Assembly (NCBI RefSeq): GCF_001039355.2
Contig: NW_019774280.1
Coordinates: forward strand, 457,416-521,415
Direction of reading: 5' to 3'
Origin: Lingula anatina
Lineage: Eukaryota; Brachiopoda; Lingulata; Lingulida; Lingulidae
Length of the DNA: 64,000 bases
Shown here: positions 24,295-36,575 of the stretch, piece after piece
Numbering within the stretch: position 1 is the stretch's first letter
How the letters are laid out: each line of letters starts with the position of its first letter
The notes under the pieces: generated by a model
The model's input: the letters and a program-made list of their open reading frames with translations, nothing else
The model's database searches: none
Told to the model about the DNA's origin: nothing
Made by a program: the position numbers and the translations under genes

Positions 24295-27200
24295 CTAACA
24301 ACAAAAGGTATTACAAATTAGAAGTGTATAATTTTTCCTGTGACTGTAAGATTTTTTTAAAGAATGACACTATTATTAGCTTACCAGCAACTACTGATAA
24401 AACAAAAAGGACCTAATATAAATGATAGAAGGGCCTGTAATAGCACAAAAGTTACTTAATATATTACCCAATTCACCAACGTATGTACCCCCAAACAATA
24501 CAATGACACTTACAAAGTTTCAACCTGGACCATCAGTTTGTATGCTTTGTTCTTCGTCAGAGAGTGGATGTTCTCATTTCCAAGCCAGAAATTACCACGA
24601 AGATCGCCAAAGCCATCTTTATAGTCATTCCAATCTGGAGTGAATAAATGAATTAACAAATGTATAGATTCAAGAAGCAGATTTACTTTAACGAATAAGA
24701 ATCATTATTCAAGAATAATACTAAGTTTCTTTGATTCACACTTTCAAAATAATGACGGAAGGAATGCTCATATCTTTGACAGATGAAGGTATCACAATAT
24801 AAGTCAGTGACTCTAAATATGCACTGATTCTCATGCATTTAGCCGTGAAATGTTATTACAATAATGATACTTTTACTCTGTTCCGTAATATCCAACCAAT
24901 GAAAGTTTTACTTTTCTGTAAAGTATGAAATTGCAAAGAAATCCTAACATGTCTTGTATTGACCAAATTATTCCAAGTTTAGTGCCACACTAGCGTGGCA
25001 CTTTGGAATTCACCATGTTCAATGAATACAGAAAAAAAAATTCGACACAGAGAAAACTTAACTGATTGGTATCTTATCCCTACCTCTATCGAAGTTGACA
25101 GGGTAATGGTTTCTGTAGCCCGATCTCCGCTGAAGATAAGTCCACCCGTCCTCACAGTAAACCATCAACGATGCTGGGGGTTTTGACTTTGTGACGTCAG
25201 AGCCAGGATACACGGTATAAACACCAGGTGTGGTGTTACCCGTCTTGAACACATCATAGCAATCTGAAGTCATAAATCGTATTACGTTACTGTGTTGTAT
25301 GACGTCACGGTCATTGCATATTGCAAGTGCAGGACGAAATGCTTTGGATTGACCCTTTATATATTCTCAAATTAAAGAGCCTAGCTACATGTAGTGTGAC
25401 ATAGATCTTCAGCGTGGAATTTATAGGCCCTACGGTAAATATGAATTGACTAGAATCTAAAACGAATGCATTTGCAAATGGATAAATCGTATGCAAAATA
25501 AAAAATAAATAAAGTAGTAAATTAATAAAAAAAAAATAAATAAATAAATAAAATATGAAAATGTTTATGGCTCAACAGCTAAAATCAACAATTGACAAAA
25601 ATACTAGCAATCATATTTCTGCACATGATTTGATTCATTTTTTCCTTTCTGTCTGCACTTGCAAAAAGTGACAATATGATCAAATGTTTCATGTTACATA
25701 TATTTCAAAGGAATAACACAGGTGTTTTATACCGTCATTCCAATGTCTCACCTTGAGGTGATGTTGTGAGTGGTTCCTCTGGCACGTCCCCAACTCTTAC
25801 ATAGACCGTGGCTGTGCTGTTCCAACCGTATTGGTCCTGTGAAGAACGTTGAGACACATTGTTTAGGGATAAGAAATAGACAAGTGAGCAAATTAGATTT
25901 TGATTACCCTTTCCTTTAACGATTTCACGTCTTCAGTATTGGGTATAGCTTCAACTAGTAATAACCACACCTGGGATAAGCCTCATTGCCTATGGTACCG
26001 CCACTGCGCAAAGCTCAACGATCAACGACAACTTTATATTTATCAGTCATAATCATAATCACATGTAATTTTTATTTCATATTTTCTAGATTCCGTTTCT
26101 AGACGTGTTTGTAATCTCTTAAGGAGATTTCAAATACCAATGATCTTTTCCAACTTAAAAGAAAGAATCTGAGGTTCACAAGTAATAGTAAGATTCACAA
26201 ATTGTTTGCACCCCACCCCTATCAGCTTAAGTGACTTTTAAATATTTAAATATTTTGAATATGGCTTTTGGGTCACTGCCTGCCATAGAATATAGCCAAT
26301 CATTGAGCCAGATATAGCTTAACAAAAGACTCTTTATCTTTAATGATAAACAAGAGCTCCAGATGACCTCCCTTCAACGCAAAGCATTAATATTAAATCA
26401 TTACCCTAGCCATAACATTCAAAGTGTGTTGTGCATTCGTTTCAAAATCCAACGGAGCTGTAAGTGTAATATTCCCTGTTGTTTGATCAATCCTAAAGTT
26501 ACCGACGTTCTGCGAGATGGAACCTGAATCCTGAAACGAGCAAAGAAGAAATATGCAAAACCTGCTTTAGGGAGGTAAATCTACAAGAGGCCAAAAGGTT
26601 TTAATCCAAACTTCAGCAAAACTCGGGCTGAATGGCACTAATGGCCCAGCCTATTATTAAAAAGTAAAACTGACCTTGCACGGTAAAAAGTAGATCAATA
26701 ATAAAGTTTAAGTATAAATAAAATTAAAGAGACACTTATTATAGGATGATGTTGAAATACTAATACATGTAGCTTTGTAAACGGTTTATTCGATATCTTT
26801 TGACAAGTATGCAATAATCCCCTATGCCAGAGTCATCGTTTTCTTCGATAATGTCGAATGTCCCGAGAGAAGAGGTGGAGTAGAGGATTTCCTAGATGTG
26901 TTCACAGTTGGCCGGTGTGGTAAAAGATAAAAGACACAAATGTTGGAACAGTGTTTTACCTTTGAGTAGAAATAGTATGTTGGTGGGCCATAATCTGGGT
27001 CCGTCGCTTCCACTGTGAGGATTTTGGCCCCCACCGGAGTGCTCTAAAGCAGAATACAAAGACCTGATGTATCAATTCACACATGAAATATAATTAGGGG
27101 AAATGTATCGCTATATTGTAACATAAAGGTATAAAAACATAATATTTGGCACTTTGGTTGAATGGGGTGCTCTAAAATCATACGACCATCCTTTTCATAA

Positions 27201-29650
27201 ATGGCACGATAATTATGACAGATGGCTATCTATATAGCTACAGATGTACTGTATTGTTTTTCTCTTCCTTATACTAGCTGATTCATATAATTTTCTATAT
27301 AGCATGTGATAATATGTATAACCCACAGATATTTTAATTCCATGCTTACTTCCAGAACATCTGCAATGTAACGAGCCTTGTTGAAGAGAGGTGCGTTGTC
27401 GTTTACGTTGACGACATATACAGTGACAGTTCTGGTTAGCTGCAACAAGATAACATAATATTCAACAACGAAACATACTTGACAAGTGGATACTGGCTTT
27501 GTGAATGTGGATGAAAGCTAATTTTGTCAATAAAACGGGTTTAAAAATTAAATGTATTGTTTAATAAACGGCACGATCGCCAGTCGTTTCTCCGGATCAG
27601 TAAAAGGAAATTATGAATGGTGATGTAAATCTAAAACTGGTGATCTTCTTTCAGAAATCAGTCAAGTATACCCAATGTGTTTATACGCTGATCGCTGCAA
27701 AGTTGTTTAATGATCGTCATCATAGCTGTTTTTTTATTTACAACAAAATACATTGAGAAAAAAACAAAGGTCGTTACAATCATCAACGTATACCACTGAC
27801 CGTATTAACGCCATCAGATACAGTGAACCCAACATCAAACATTGTGACTGTCTGAAATGTATCAAAATATTGTGAAACTTAAAATCTTATTGGCAGATCT
27901 GTTGGTACTACATAAACATATGCATCCAAGTTCATGTTGAAAATTAAATAAAATAGATACTGTGGATGTGCTAAAAGAAATACCAACGAGTCATTTAAAT
28001 CTGTTTCTGGTGAAAGACAGATACCGGTAATAACTGTGTGTTTTTTTAATTGCATGGTCATTTTATTGTGTAACTCAAATATTTCCAATTATTGCAGTTG
28101 AGCCTGGATAACATAATGTTTCAGAAATTGATGCAAATTTTATTTTTCAAATAAAATGACTTACATTTTTGAAACATTGAAGTACGTTTAAAAAAAAACT
28201 GAATAGCAAATACTTCGCTCATAATACTATAGTACAATGTATATTGTGTTCGAACTTAGTTAAAAGGCACTGGTAACCAAAGGCCTCTTAACTTAATTTC
28301 ATTTTATGGGCACTAACCTCATAATTTAGTTGAGAGTTTAACGTGATGTTTGCCTCAGCGCTGCCGGGGTTGTTAGAGACCTGGACGAGGTTGAATGCAG
28401 ATCCACTGGCTGAAACACTGAACGAAAGGCTGTTTCCGTCTGAGTCGGTAGCCCTTAGTGTCCCAACAACAAACCCTGCACAAGAAAGAAAACATTGGTT
28501 TTGATTTGCCACTTTTTATATGGTCATGTCATAAGAAAAATGTGCATAAAACACGCTGCTCTTTGGAAAAATGGGCAAATCGGACAGTTAATATGATGGG
28601 ACATGTACATTCAAACATATGTTGAGATACGATAGGCCGATACATGTAAAACATGTTTTCCCAAAGAGTACTAGTATCATAATTTTATAGCTGTTTTCAA
28701 CATGGAGAATTGAATTATCGGTTTGCATTACCTATCGGACGATCCTCCTTAATCACAAGTATAGGTGGCGCTACGAACTGAGGCGGGCTGTTCCCATTGG
28801 CTGAAATAGTGCAATAATTTATTAAGATACATTGGCACCTAGTTTACTTTCACAAAACGCATTTTAATAACGACACCCTACATTGTCCTACCCACCCTTT
28901 CTTTTCGCTATTTGTTCATTTTGGACAGTGCATCCAGTGGCGTTTTCTGGCTCATATATACCTCAAATTTCGTTTTTCTCCTTTTCGCCTGTGTCTATAC
29001 AGCAACAATCACATTCCCATATGTGATCTGGGATAAGGATGTTTTGCAGAAAATTGGGATATTGAACAGCCTGAATGTACGTCACATAGGCTATCAACAC
29101 CAAAATCCACTGTACATTGACACCAAATATTTGGTCGCTGTGCCTTTAAGGCGAAATCTTTATTCATGTAATCTTTAACAAATACCACAGCTTATATTCA
29201 ATGGATTACCTCTTACATGTACAATACCATTTGTTTATTGCAACCCGAACATACTTAACGTATGCAAAATAATATGAATATTAAATATTTAAGGCAACAT
29301 ATACTAGTAGTATGCTTGATATATGACTGCATTTACACAAATAAGCGGACAAAAATATAAAAAAATACAGTTTGGTGCCACGAAGTACAAGTATGCCCAT
29401 ATAATCGAATTAAAGCACAACCTATTGAGAATCAATAATAAATAATATTTTTTGCACCGTATTGCTCCCTGTTCTATCTTTAAAAAATCAAACTTCAAAG
29501 TTGGGTGATTTTTTTCTAATAACCAAAACATACCAATATCGAATGATACACACAACACAGATGCCTGGAATCACTAAATATCTGTAAGCCATACATACCT
29601 TGAGCAGCGCAATAAAACAGCAGTACGATGGGAAAATAGTAGACCTTCAT
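23979..29650 (-). CDS. Secreted cadherin-repeat / fibrinogen-related domain protein
   Basis: Eleven exons join without a frame conflict to 1332 bases, 443 residues plus stop. Order: signal peptide (about 1-18), cadherin repeat 1 (about 22-125, with an ATDSDG start, an LNYE strand and a VNVNDNAP linker), cadherin repeat 2 (about 127-228, with ATDPDYG, a PLDFE strand and a degenerate GDVPEEP end) and a fibrinogen-related domain (239-443). The last has the FDRDWNDYKDGFG and FWLGNENIHSLT cores, a DKDND calcium loop and four Cys in the usual places. There is no membrane segment, so it should be secreted. Fibrinogen-related domains commonly bind acetylated sugars or pathogen surfaces and cadherin repeats bind calcium and partners, so a calcium-dependent lectin or adhesion role is inferred. 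Two cadherin repeats in front of such a domain is an unusual architecture. Confidence 0.9.
24514..24634 (-). CDS. Cadherin-FReD exon 10
   Basis: Between CTCCAG|ATTGGA and CTTT|GTAAGT. Encodes WNDYKDGFGDL and FWLGNENIHSLT, hallmark FReD motifs. Confidence 0.93.
25084..25263 (-). CDS. Cadherin-FReD exon 9 (FReD start)
   Basis: Between TTCAG|ATTGCT and AGAG|GTAGGG. Encodes DCYDVFKTG, GVYTVYP, the second Cys in VYCEDGW, and LQRR. Confidence 0.92.
25752..25836 (-). CDS. Cadherin-FReD exon 8 (linker)
   Basis: Between TCACAG|GACCAA and CAAG|GTGAGA. Ends repeat 2 (TATVYVRVGDV) and encodes the Pro/Glu/Thr-rich join to the fibrinogen-related domain. Confidence 0.88.
26405..26530 (-). CDS. Cadherin-FReD exon 7
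   Basis: Between TTTCAG|GATTCA and TAGG|GTAATG. Encodes the FRIDQTTGNI and PLDFE strands of cadherin repeat 2. Confidence 0.9.
26960..27043 (-). CDS. Cadherin-FReD exon 6
   Basis: Between TTTAG|AGCACT and AAAG|GTAAAA. Encodes TPVGAKILTVEATDPDYG, the start of cadherin repeat 2. Confidence 0.88.
27350..27439 (-). CDS. Cadherin-FReD exon 5
   Basis: Between TTGCAG|CTAACC and GGAA|GTAAGC. Carries VNVNDNAPLF, the calcium linker between the two cadherin repeats. Confidence 0.9.
27801..27851 (-). CDS. Cadherin-FReD exon 4
   Basis: Short 17-codon exon between TTTCAG|ACAGTC and TACG|GTCAGT. Continues repeat 1 into its VSDG strand. Confidence 0.8.
28318..28475 (-). CDS. Cadherin-FReD exon 3
   Basis: Acceptor TGCAG|GGTTTG, donor TGAG|GTTAGT. 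Encodes residues 42-93, the main body of cadherin repeat 1 with ATDSDG and the LNYE calcium-site strand. Confidence 0.88.
28732..28800 (-). CDS. Cadherin-FReD exon 2
   Basis: Acceptor TTTCAG|CCAATG, donor ATAG|GTAATG. Encodes residues 19-40, the PPQF start of cadherin repeat 1. Confidence 0.85.
29599..29650 (-). CDS. Cadherin-FReD exon 1 (signal peptide)
   Basis: ATG at 29650. Encodes a basic start then a hydrophobic core (FPIVLLFYCAA). Donor CAAG|GTATGT, phase 1. Confidence 0.85.
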
Positions 29651-30440
29651 CTTCTTACGATGGCAGGACGCTAAAATACAAGTACTGCACTTAGCTTCTC
29701 ACCGCTTGAAATGACCCCCATATTACGTGGGAAGGTAGAGATAGCGAAGGAAGGGGTTATCTACAGGGGCCTATGTGGGTTATCTCTTGGAACTAGTACA
29801 TGTATATCATGTGGGATTTAACACATGGTGATCGATATTACTTATATCATTATTATTATTATTATTATTATTGTTGTTGTTGTTGTTCTTGTTGTTGTGA
29901 CGTCTTACTCGTTATACACCCTTGCTAATATGGTATAATTTAGTGTATTCTTGTATTTCACATTTGTAACTTGTCAATTTTCACAAACCCTTTGCTTTGC
30001 TCGTCCTTTGTGAACAACATCCAAATTTTTTAGTAAGTGGCTTTGGAACTTTATTGAGCAATGCGTAAAAGATGGAACATGGAATCTGCTGCAGGAGTCT
30101 AAATCTGAAGATTAGATACCTCCGCCTTAAAGAATAATTTGTCAAAACATGCATTTTTCTTGATGTGATCCAACTGCAATAATAGAATTTATGTTCAGTA
30201 GGAACCTTTTATTTCAGTGCGAGTGAATATGCTTCTTAAGGATGATATAATTACTGTGTTATGTGCTTGGAGATTTGAAAGATTTATCATCTTCAGTTTA
30301 TATGCGTACGGCACAGTAGGAACCTTTTATTTAAGTGCGAGTGAATATGCTTCTTAAGGATAATATAATTACTGTGTTATGTGCTTGGAGATTTGAAAGA
30401 TTTATCATCTTCCAATTATATACGTAGGGCACAGCAGCGT
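29651..30440. other. Region upstream of the cadherin-FReD gene
   Basis: Presumed promoter side of the minus-strand gene; no TATA box could be fixed. Contains ATT and GTT trinucleotide tracts (29849-29898) and the tandem repeat at 30196. Confidence 0.5.
30196..30430. repeat. Tandem duplication of a ~118-base unit
   Basis: Bases 30196-30313 and 30314-about 30430 are nearly identical direct copies, each starting CAGTAGGAACC. No coding frame. Confidence 0.85.
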
Positions 30441-31700
30441 CACCTAGCCGGCCCCAGAACTAGGTGCAAGTGTTTATATTACATGATTGATGTACCTGAG
30501 GTGTGCCGTCACCTGTCACGGTGGCAGAGAGCGGTGTCACGATAAGATAATACATTACAGCGAACATAGAACTCTTCCAAGAAAAGCTTCTAAATAAGTA
30601 GAAGATTATAAATACACCGTGTAACCACAGCCAGCTTGCTGCTTCACGACGCTGATTTATACGAACTGCAGTATTCACAGTGTTGCCTACCCATGCGGCA
30701 ATAAGTTAATAAGTAAAACAAGTGTATTTAAATAATAATTGTTGTAATTATTATTGTTTGTTGTATTTAGGATGTTATTACCAGTATTTGTCATTGTTTG
30801 TTTCGTTTAGAGAACAGTATTTTTGTATTGTATAAGTTTTGAGAGTATACTACCAGTGACACATTGTAACGGGTCAATGATTTACGGAGTAATGTGCAGA
30901 TCATACTGGGGTGGAGACCACTCGTGATTTGTCAGCAGACGCGCATGGGGGCTAGCCCATCGTATGATTTTGTCAGCAGATACGCATGGGGGCAAGCCCA
31001 TCGTATATGTATACATTTTTTTGTGAACATCAGGATTATCTCCAAGTTTATGTAGCTGCAATTCGAGTAAGTTATTATTATTTAAATATTTATTTTGTTC
31101 AATATAGAATCATAAGTTGTGCCTTTACTTTGCTCATGTTCACTATTAATTGTACTCCATTGTTAGTATTATCATTTTTATTTTTATTCATTGCGTTTTA
31201 TTTTCATTATTGTTTAGTTTCACCATACACCATACGCCATACACCATACACCGTACACTGTTACTTGTCTTAACTGTACGTATGATGTGAAATAAAGGCT
31301 ACCAAAAAAAAAATGAGATATGAATCCTGAGTTGTTCAACACACAGAAAAGAAATTTATGAAATACCCGTAAGTCGAAGGATATAAGAAAGAAAAAAGTT
31401 AAAACCGACCATTTTATGGTTTGGTGTGATGCTGAATACTATGTGAAAGAAACTGTGTTCCTATATCTAGTTTTAATTTCCGGTTGTTCATCGACATTCT
31501 ACGTTAGTGATGGTTACGATGGCCTGTAGCGTACCTCTTGCAATAATTTAGAAAAGAAAAAAACATTATTTTTCTTCAATCAACAGCACTGGGTCAGAGC
31601 AATTTATCTTAAACCTGTTCTGTGTAGCAAAATTGGTCGTATACGTATATATATACAAGCTTCGATGTTGTCTTGACACATAATATGTTTTGAAATATAC
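30440..31700 (+). pseudogene. Calcium-binding protein unit relic without coding sequence
   Basis: The stretch near 30625-30690 matches the 3' flank seen at 33050-33115 and 37450-37510 (CCAGCTTGCTGCTTCACG...). The stretch near 31370-31540 matches 33121-33270. These are 3' flanks of array units, yet no coding part lies upstream. It marks the decayed left end of the array. Confidence 0.6.
30927..31010. repeat. Two direct ~40-base repeats, each with an internal hairpin
   Basis: Each copy reads GTCAGCAGA, then CGCATGGGGG, then AGCCCATCGTAT; the ATGGG and CCCAT arms are self-complementary. Function unknown. Confidence 0.7.
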
Positions 31701-32151
31701 AAAGACAAGTATCAGCATCTTGGTTGTTTTTATTGATTGTTTCGTTCCCAGAATACCTTAGCTGTTCTCATACATACACTTTGCACAGAGTGGAGGGGGT
31801 AAGTATTAAGACAACTTTCCTTGTGATCTTCACTGATCTTGAAGATAAAAATGAGATGCTAAGCTGCGCCTAATTTTTACCAGGCTATTTAGCGCGAGTC
31901 ATGTCATCACGTACCCATCATACATCTTGCTGCAGGTGTACATAACGTTAATACCAACCAATTGTGTCGCTTTGCATGCGTCGCGCCGTTGAAAATTACC
32001 TGAGGGAATCGTGCGTAAAGAGAAAGCATAAAGACGTTCATTGTGTTACTCTTTTACTGATATTGTTATTGCCATGATCACAAGGTACTAAGGTTTAAAC
32101 TTTATTTAAATTTTCAACAAACCGTCTCGTTTGCAGTATACGGGAGATGCA

Positions 32152-32699
32152 ATGTCAGCCAGCGCCCCATATCCTGAGTTTTGGGTCCGCAAAATGCGCT
32201 CATTTTTGTATTGTTCGACCACGACTTGGACGGCGTTGTCCAGAAGGAAGATTATGTGGACCTTTGCGAGTCCAGAGCTAAGTGTCTCCTCAAACAAGAA
32301 CAAATGGAAACGTTTGTGGACCAAATGAACTACGCTTGGACTTATTTCTGGGCAGGTCCGGAGAAGAAAGTGAATGTAACTCTTTCGGACTGTGTCCACA
32401 ACCACGCTCGCACTTTTCGCGAACCAGCTTTTCAAGAAGAGCAGAGAAAGTGGTTCCATGTCTATTTCGACACAGTCGCAGACAAAGGTGGCCACGGTTA
32501 TGTTTCCAGAAAAGAATATGAAGAGTTCCTGGGCCTTTTTGGCGTACATCCTCTATCCGTCTCTCCATCGTTTGAGGCCTTGGACACAGCTGGTGATGGT
32601 CAGATCAGCAAAGAAGAGTTCGCTAATGCCGGCATTGGTTTCTTCTGCTGCACTGCAGACACCCCGGCAAAGTTGTTTTGGGGTCCGTTCTTGGCTTAA
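32152..32699 (+). pseudogene. Sarcoplasmic calcium-binding protein copy 1 (frameshifted)
   Basis: EF-hand protein of the invertebrate sarcoplasmic calcium-binding family, a soluble calcium/magnesium buffer. The normal array gene is a 549-base single exon. This copy has one T fewer in the T run at 32203-32207 (codon 18-19), so the ATG frame leaves the family sequence after MRSF; the downstream frame is then open to the usual stop. EF3 is also altered (DKGGHG), and Asp at loop position 3 of EF4 is Ala (DTAGDG). Upstream TATTTAAA at 32103-32110. It is probably a pseudogene, although a base-call error in a homopolymer cannot be excluded. A candidate AATAAA lies at 33110. Confidence 0.85.
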
Positions 32700-33625
32700 A
32701 TCCCCTGATCGTGTGGGAAGTGTTCATAATATGCTTTAACTATCGGAAAATCACGAGTTAGGACTTTTTTTGTTTAAAAGACGCTTTACATTTCAAGAAG
32801 ACGTGTACCAACGCCTGCAGTACTGGCGACTGGATAATGAATTCATGCTTTGTTCATTTTGTTCATTTTTACCTTGTCAAAAACAGCTTTTTAAGCACGC
32901 TTTCACCTGCCTACGGAACTGTTGATTTGTTCAAAGGTTACATTCATTTGCGCACTGTATACTGGTGTCAAGATAGGATAATTAATTGCAGAGCACCAAA
33001 ACCTCTTCCGAGTATATCTTTTAAATTAGTGGATGATTACAAATACCTCTTGTAAACAGCGCCAGCTTGCTGCTTCACGGCGCTGCCTTGTATGAACTGC
33101 TGTGTTCGCAATAAATAAAATTATAATAATCGAAGGATATAAGAAAGAAAAATGGCGAAACTGATCATTTTATGACTGGTGTGTTGTTGAATGCTATGTG
33201 GAAAAAACTGTATGCTCCTAAAACCAGTTTTAATATTCGGCTGTACATTACGATGGCTAGTAACGTACTTCTTGAAAAAAATATACAACAAATTTAAAGA
33301 GAGCATAATTTCAATCAACAGCCATTAAAGCAAAACGGATGAACATCTTTTCTGACCTAGGACAAACACATTTTGTTGGAACACAACTCCTCCATTTCTA
33401 CAAGTATATACAGTGATATTGCATTTATTCTCAACTACTGGATTTAGGTGATTTAGATCAAGAGATAACATGATGTAACACGTTCTAAAGCACTACATGG
33501 CAGTTACATCCTTCATTTCATTCTTTATGATATCATGGCAATTATCTGGAATAAAACTCCCGATATTTTGGGTGCATTGACTCATTCTTTATGCATACTA
33601 AGTCACTTTGCAAATGTGCGGTGAT

Positions 33626-33652
33626 GTGTGTGTGTGTGTGTGTGTGTGTGTG
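33626..33652. repeat. TG dinucleotide tract
   Basis: About 13 TG units, then a G run, in the spacer before copy 2. Matching G-rich tracts recur at the same place in other units. Confidence 0.9.
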
Positions 33653-34029
33653 GGGGTTATATTTAGAAAAAAGAGACAGTTCCTCTTGTGATTAAAACTC
33701 ACCTGGGAGAATCAGATGCTAAGCTATACCTCATTCCCACCAGGCTTTTTAACAAGTGTTGTGTTATTTAGGTTTCATCATGTCTTCATCGGATCATATG
33801 TCTTGTTACAGGTTACGTTACGGCCTACCATTGTTCTGTGACGCCTTGCATGTATATTGCTTTGAAAGTTGTCTGAGGGAGTCGTGCATAAACAAAATAA
33901 CATAAAGACGTTCAGTGTGTTACTTTTCTGTTGCTGTTTTTATTGTAATAATCACTAGGTACCAAGGTAAAGATGCCTTTTTAAATTTAACAATGATCCG
34001 TCTAAGTCAGTATAAAAGATAAATCTACA

Positions 34030-34578
34030 ATGTCAGCAAGCGCGCCATATCCCGAGTTCTGGGTCCGCAAAATGCGCTCAGTTTTTGTAATGTTCGACCA
34101 CGACTTGGACGGCGTTGTCAAAAAGAATGATTTTGTGGACTTTTGCATCGCTAGAGCTAAGTGTCTCCTCAAACAAGAACAAATTGACACGTTTAAAGAC
34201 CAAATCAACAACGCTTGGGATTATTTCTGGGCTGGGCCGGAGAAGAGAGTGAACGTAACTCTTAGGGACTGTATCTACAACCACGCGCGCACTTTTCGCG
34301 AACCAACTTTTCAAGAAGAGCAGAGAAAGTGGTTATATGTCTATTTCGACACAGTCGCAGACAAAAATGGCCACGGTTATATTACCAGAAAGGAATATGA
34401 AGAGTTCCTGGGCCTTTTTGGCGTACACCCTCTATCTGTCCCTCCGTCGTTTGAGGCCTTAGACACAGATGGTGATGGTCAGATCAGCAAAGAAGAGTTC
34501 GTGAATGCTGCCGTTGGTTTCTTCTGCTGCACTGCAGACACCCCGGCAAAGTTGTTTATGGGTCCGTTCTTGGCTTAA
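34030..34578 (+). CDS. Sarcoplasmic calcium-binding protein copy 2
   Basis: Open single exon, 182 residues. EF1 loop at 23-34 (DHDLDGVVKKND) and EF4 at 145-156 (DTDGDGQISKEE) keep their ligands. EF3 (111-122) reads DKNGHGYITRKE, with His at loop position 5 where the other copies have Asp, so calcium binding there is probably weak. EF2 is degenerate, as is usual in the family. The C-terminus ends in GPFLA, like the GP-L end of annelid and crustacean homologues. The 5' half is of the 'FVDFCIARAK' type. TTTTTAAA at 33978-33985 is the likely TATA box. Confidence 0.9.
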   Translation: MSASAPYPEFWVRKMRSVFVMFDHDLDGVVKKNDFVDFCIARAKCLLKQEQIDTFKDQINNAWDYFWAGPEKRVNVTLRDCIYNHARTFREPTFQEEQRKWLYVYFDTVADKNGHGYITRKEYEEFLGLFGVHPLSVPPSFEALDTDGDGQISKEEFVNAAVGFFCCTADTPAKLFMGPFLA

Positions 34579-36219
34579 ATCTCCCAATCATATGGAAACT
34601 GTATATAATGTGCATTATTTGTATTGCAATCACGATCTAGGACTTTCTTGTTTAAATGACGCTTTACATTTCAAGAAGACGCGCACCAAAGCCTGCAGTA
34701 CTGATGACTGGATGATGGTGTGTTGTCAGTCACATCTGTATTCATGTTTTGTTCATTTTGTTCATTCTTACCTTTTCAAGGGCAGCTTCTCAAACAGGTT
34801 TTCACCTGCCCCGGAACTTTTAAATTGTTCAAAGTTTGCATTCGTTTGCGTACTGTATGCTGTATCAAGGTAGGATAATATAGCGCACCTTGACCTTTTC
34901 CGTGTATAGCTTTTGAATTAGTGGAGGATAAGAGATATCCCGTGTAACCACCTCCATCTTGCTGCTTCCTGACGCTGCTTTATATGAACTGCTGTCTTCA
35001 GAAAAAGTATAACAATTAAATGAATATAAGGAAATAAGACGGAAAATATTGTGAAACTGATCATTTTATGACTAGTGTGTTGCTGAATGCTATTTGGAAG
35101 AAACTGTATCTCCTAAAACCAATTTTAATATTTGGCGGTATAACGACATCACGATCGATTTGAAGAAAGCGGTATTTTTACTTCAAATAACTGCCAGTAT
35201 TCAAGCCCAATGGATGAACTTCTTTCATGTCCTACAACAATTATATTTTGTTGGAATATAACTCTTGTATTTCTACAAGTATATACATTTATATTTCATT
35301 TATTCTCAGCTACTGCATTTTAGTGATTTCCAAAACATTCACGTGTGTATTTTGATCCTTTTGCATGTGGTATAAATTACTACATGGCAGTTACATCCTT
35401 AGTTTCAATTTTTTATATCATATGCCAATCATCTGGAATAAAACTGTCCCGACATTTTGGGTGCATTGACTCATCGTTTATGCATAATAGTTCATTGGAA
35501 TTTCGTTCAGTATTACTTCATAACATTACAGATTAGTTGTCTTTGCAAGAACAATATTTGTCTCTGTTCCATCTCAAAGATTCCTATGGTGATCAAGTAT
35601 TTGTATGGAAGTTTCATCTATGCCATCAACGTTTCCCCCCACTTGAGACGATTTTCTGGCATTCAGTATTAGTTTTTATTTGAATTGTTCTGTCCCAGTG
35701 GATAACTGAACATGTACAAAATTCGTGTACTTTGTAACATCGCCGAATCAGATATATTTATCTAAGACATGTTCCATGTAAAAAATGAGGTCGTATTGGA
35801 GCTCCAGTGTTGACTTAAAAACGTTCTGAGATAGTCGTAAACAGGTGGCAGTATATTGGTTGTTTATAACATTAAAATGCGATCACTTGTTTAGTTTCTG
35901 GGATACACCGTTAATTTTTTCATGTATACACTTTGCAAATGTGCTGTTAGTGTTTGTGTGTTGGAGGGGGGGAGGGTAAATATTCAGAAAAACAGAGATT
36001 CTTCTTGTGTTTACGACTGACCTAGGAGAATCAGATAAAAATGCTAAGCTGAACAACAGTCCCACCAGACTCTTTAATATGTGTTGTGTCATTAAGGTTC
36101 CATTATGTATTCATCGGACCATACGTCTTGTTACAGGTGTTATATTACGACCAATCATTGTACTGTGCTGCTGTGCATGGATAACACCGTTGAAGGTTGT
36201 CTGAGGCAACCATGCGTAA

Positions 36220-36439
36220 TGCCCCTTTACACTGGACGGCGTCCTTTCTGCGCCCTCTCTGCCACCATGAAATTGGTATCGCTGTGGTTTCAATAAGGAG
36301 ACACGAGTATTGATTTGTTTTAGAAAGAATGCTCAATGATCGGCCAGTTGTCGGCACGTAAAGTATTATTATTTTTTAACTCTCAAATGGAGCCGTACTG
36401 CTGAACGCAGAAAGGACGCCGTCCAGTGTGAAGGGGGTT
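36220..36439. mobile_element. MITE-like element, family B, with empty-site support
   Basis: Inverted ends of about 30 bases: CCCCTTTACACTGGACGGCG inward from the left and its near reverse complement at the right. It interrupts the GCGTAAACA sequence that is continuous in the other array units, and TAA flanks both sides (36217-36219 and 36440-36442), so TAA is the likely target duplication. A TWA target fits PIF/Harbinger elements; this is inference. No coding capacity. Confidence 0.82.
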
Positions 36440-36575
36440 TAAACAACATTTAGGCGTTAAGTTGTTACTCTTTTGCTGACATTATTGTCACTGAAATCAC
36501 AAGGTACCAAGGTTAAAACGTCTATTTAAATTTTCAACGAACCGTCTTGTCTGCATTGTACGGGGGACAGCCACA

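Noticed and set aside
2412-25320. Repeated TGACGTCA palindromes (near 2412, 4313, 25311 and other sites) as a regulatory array
   Set aside because: They are scattered through introns and flanks without fixed spacing; only the one close to the exon 1a TATA box is kept as a candidate.
30196-31010. CRISPR-like repeat arrangement
   Set aside because: Only two direct copies, no spacers of even length, and a eukaryotic setting.
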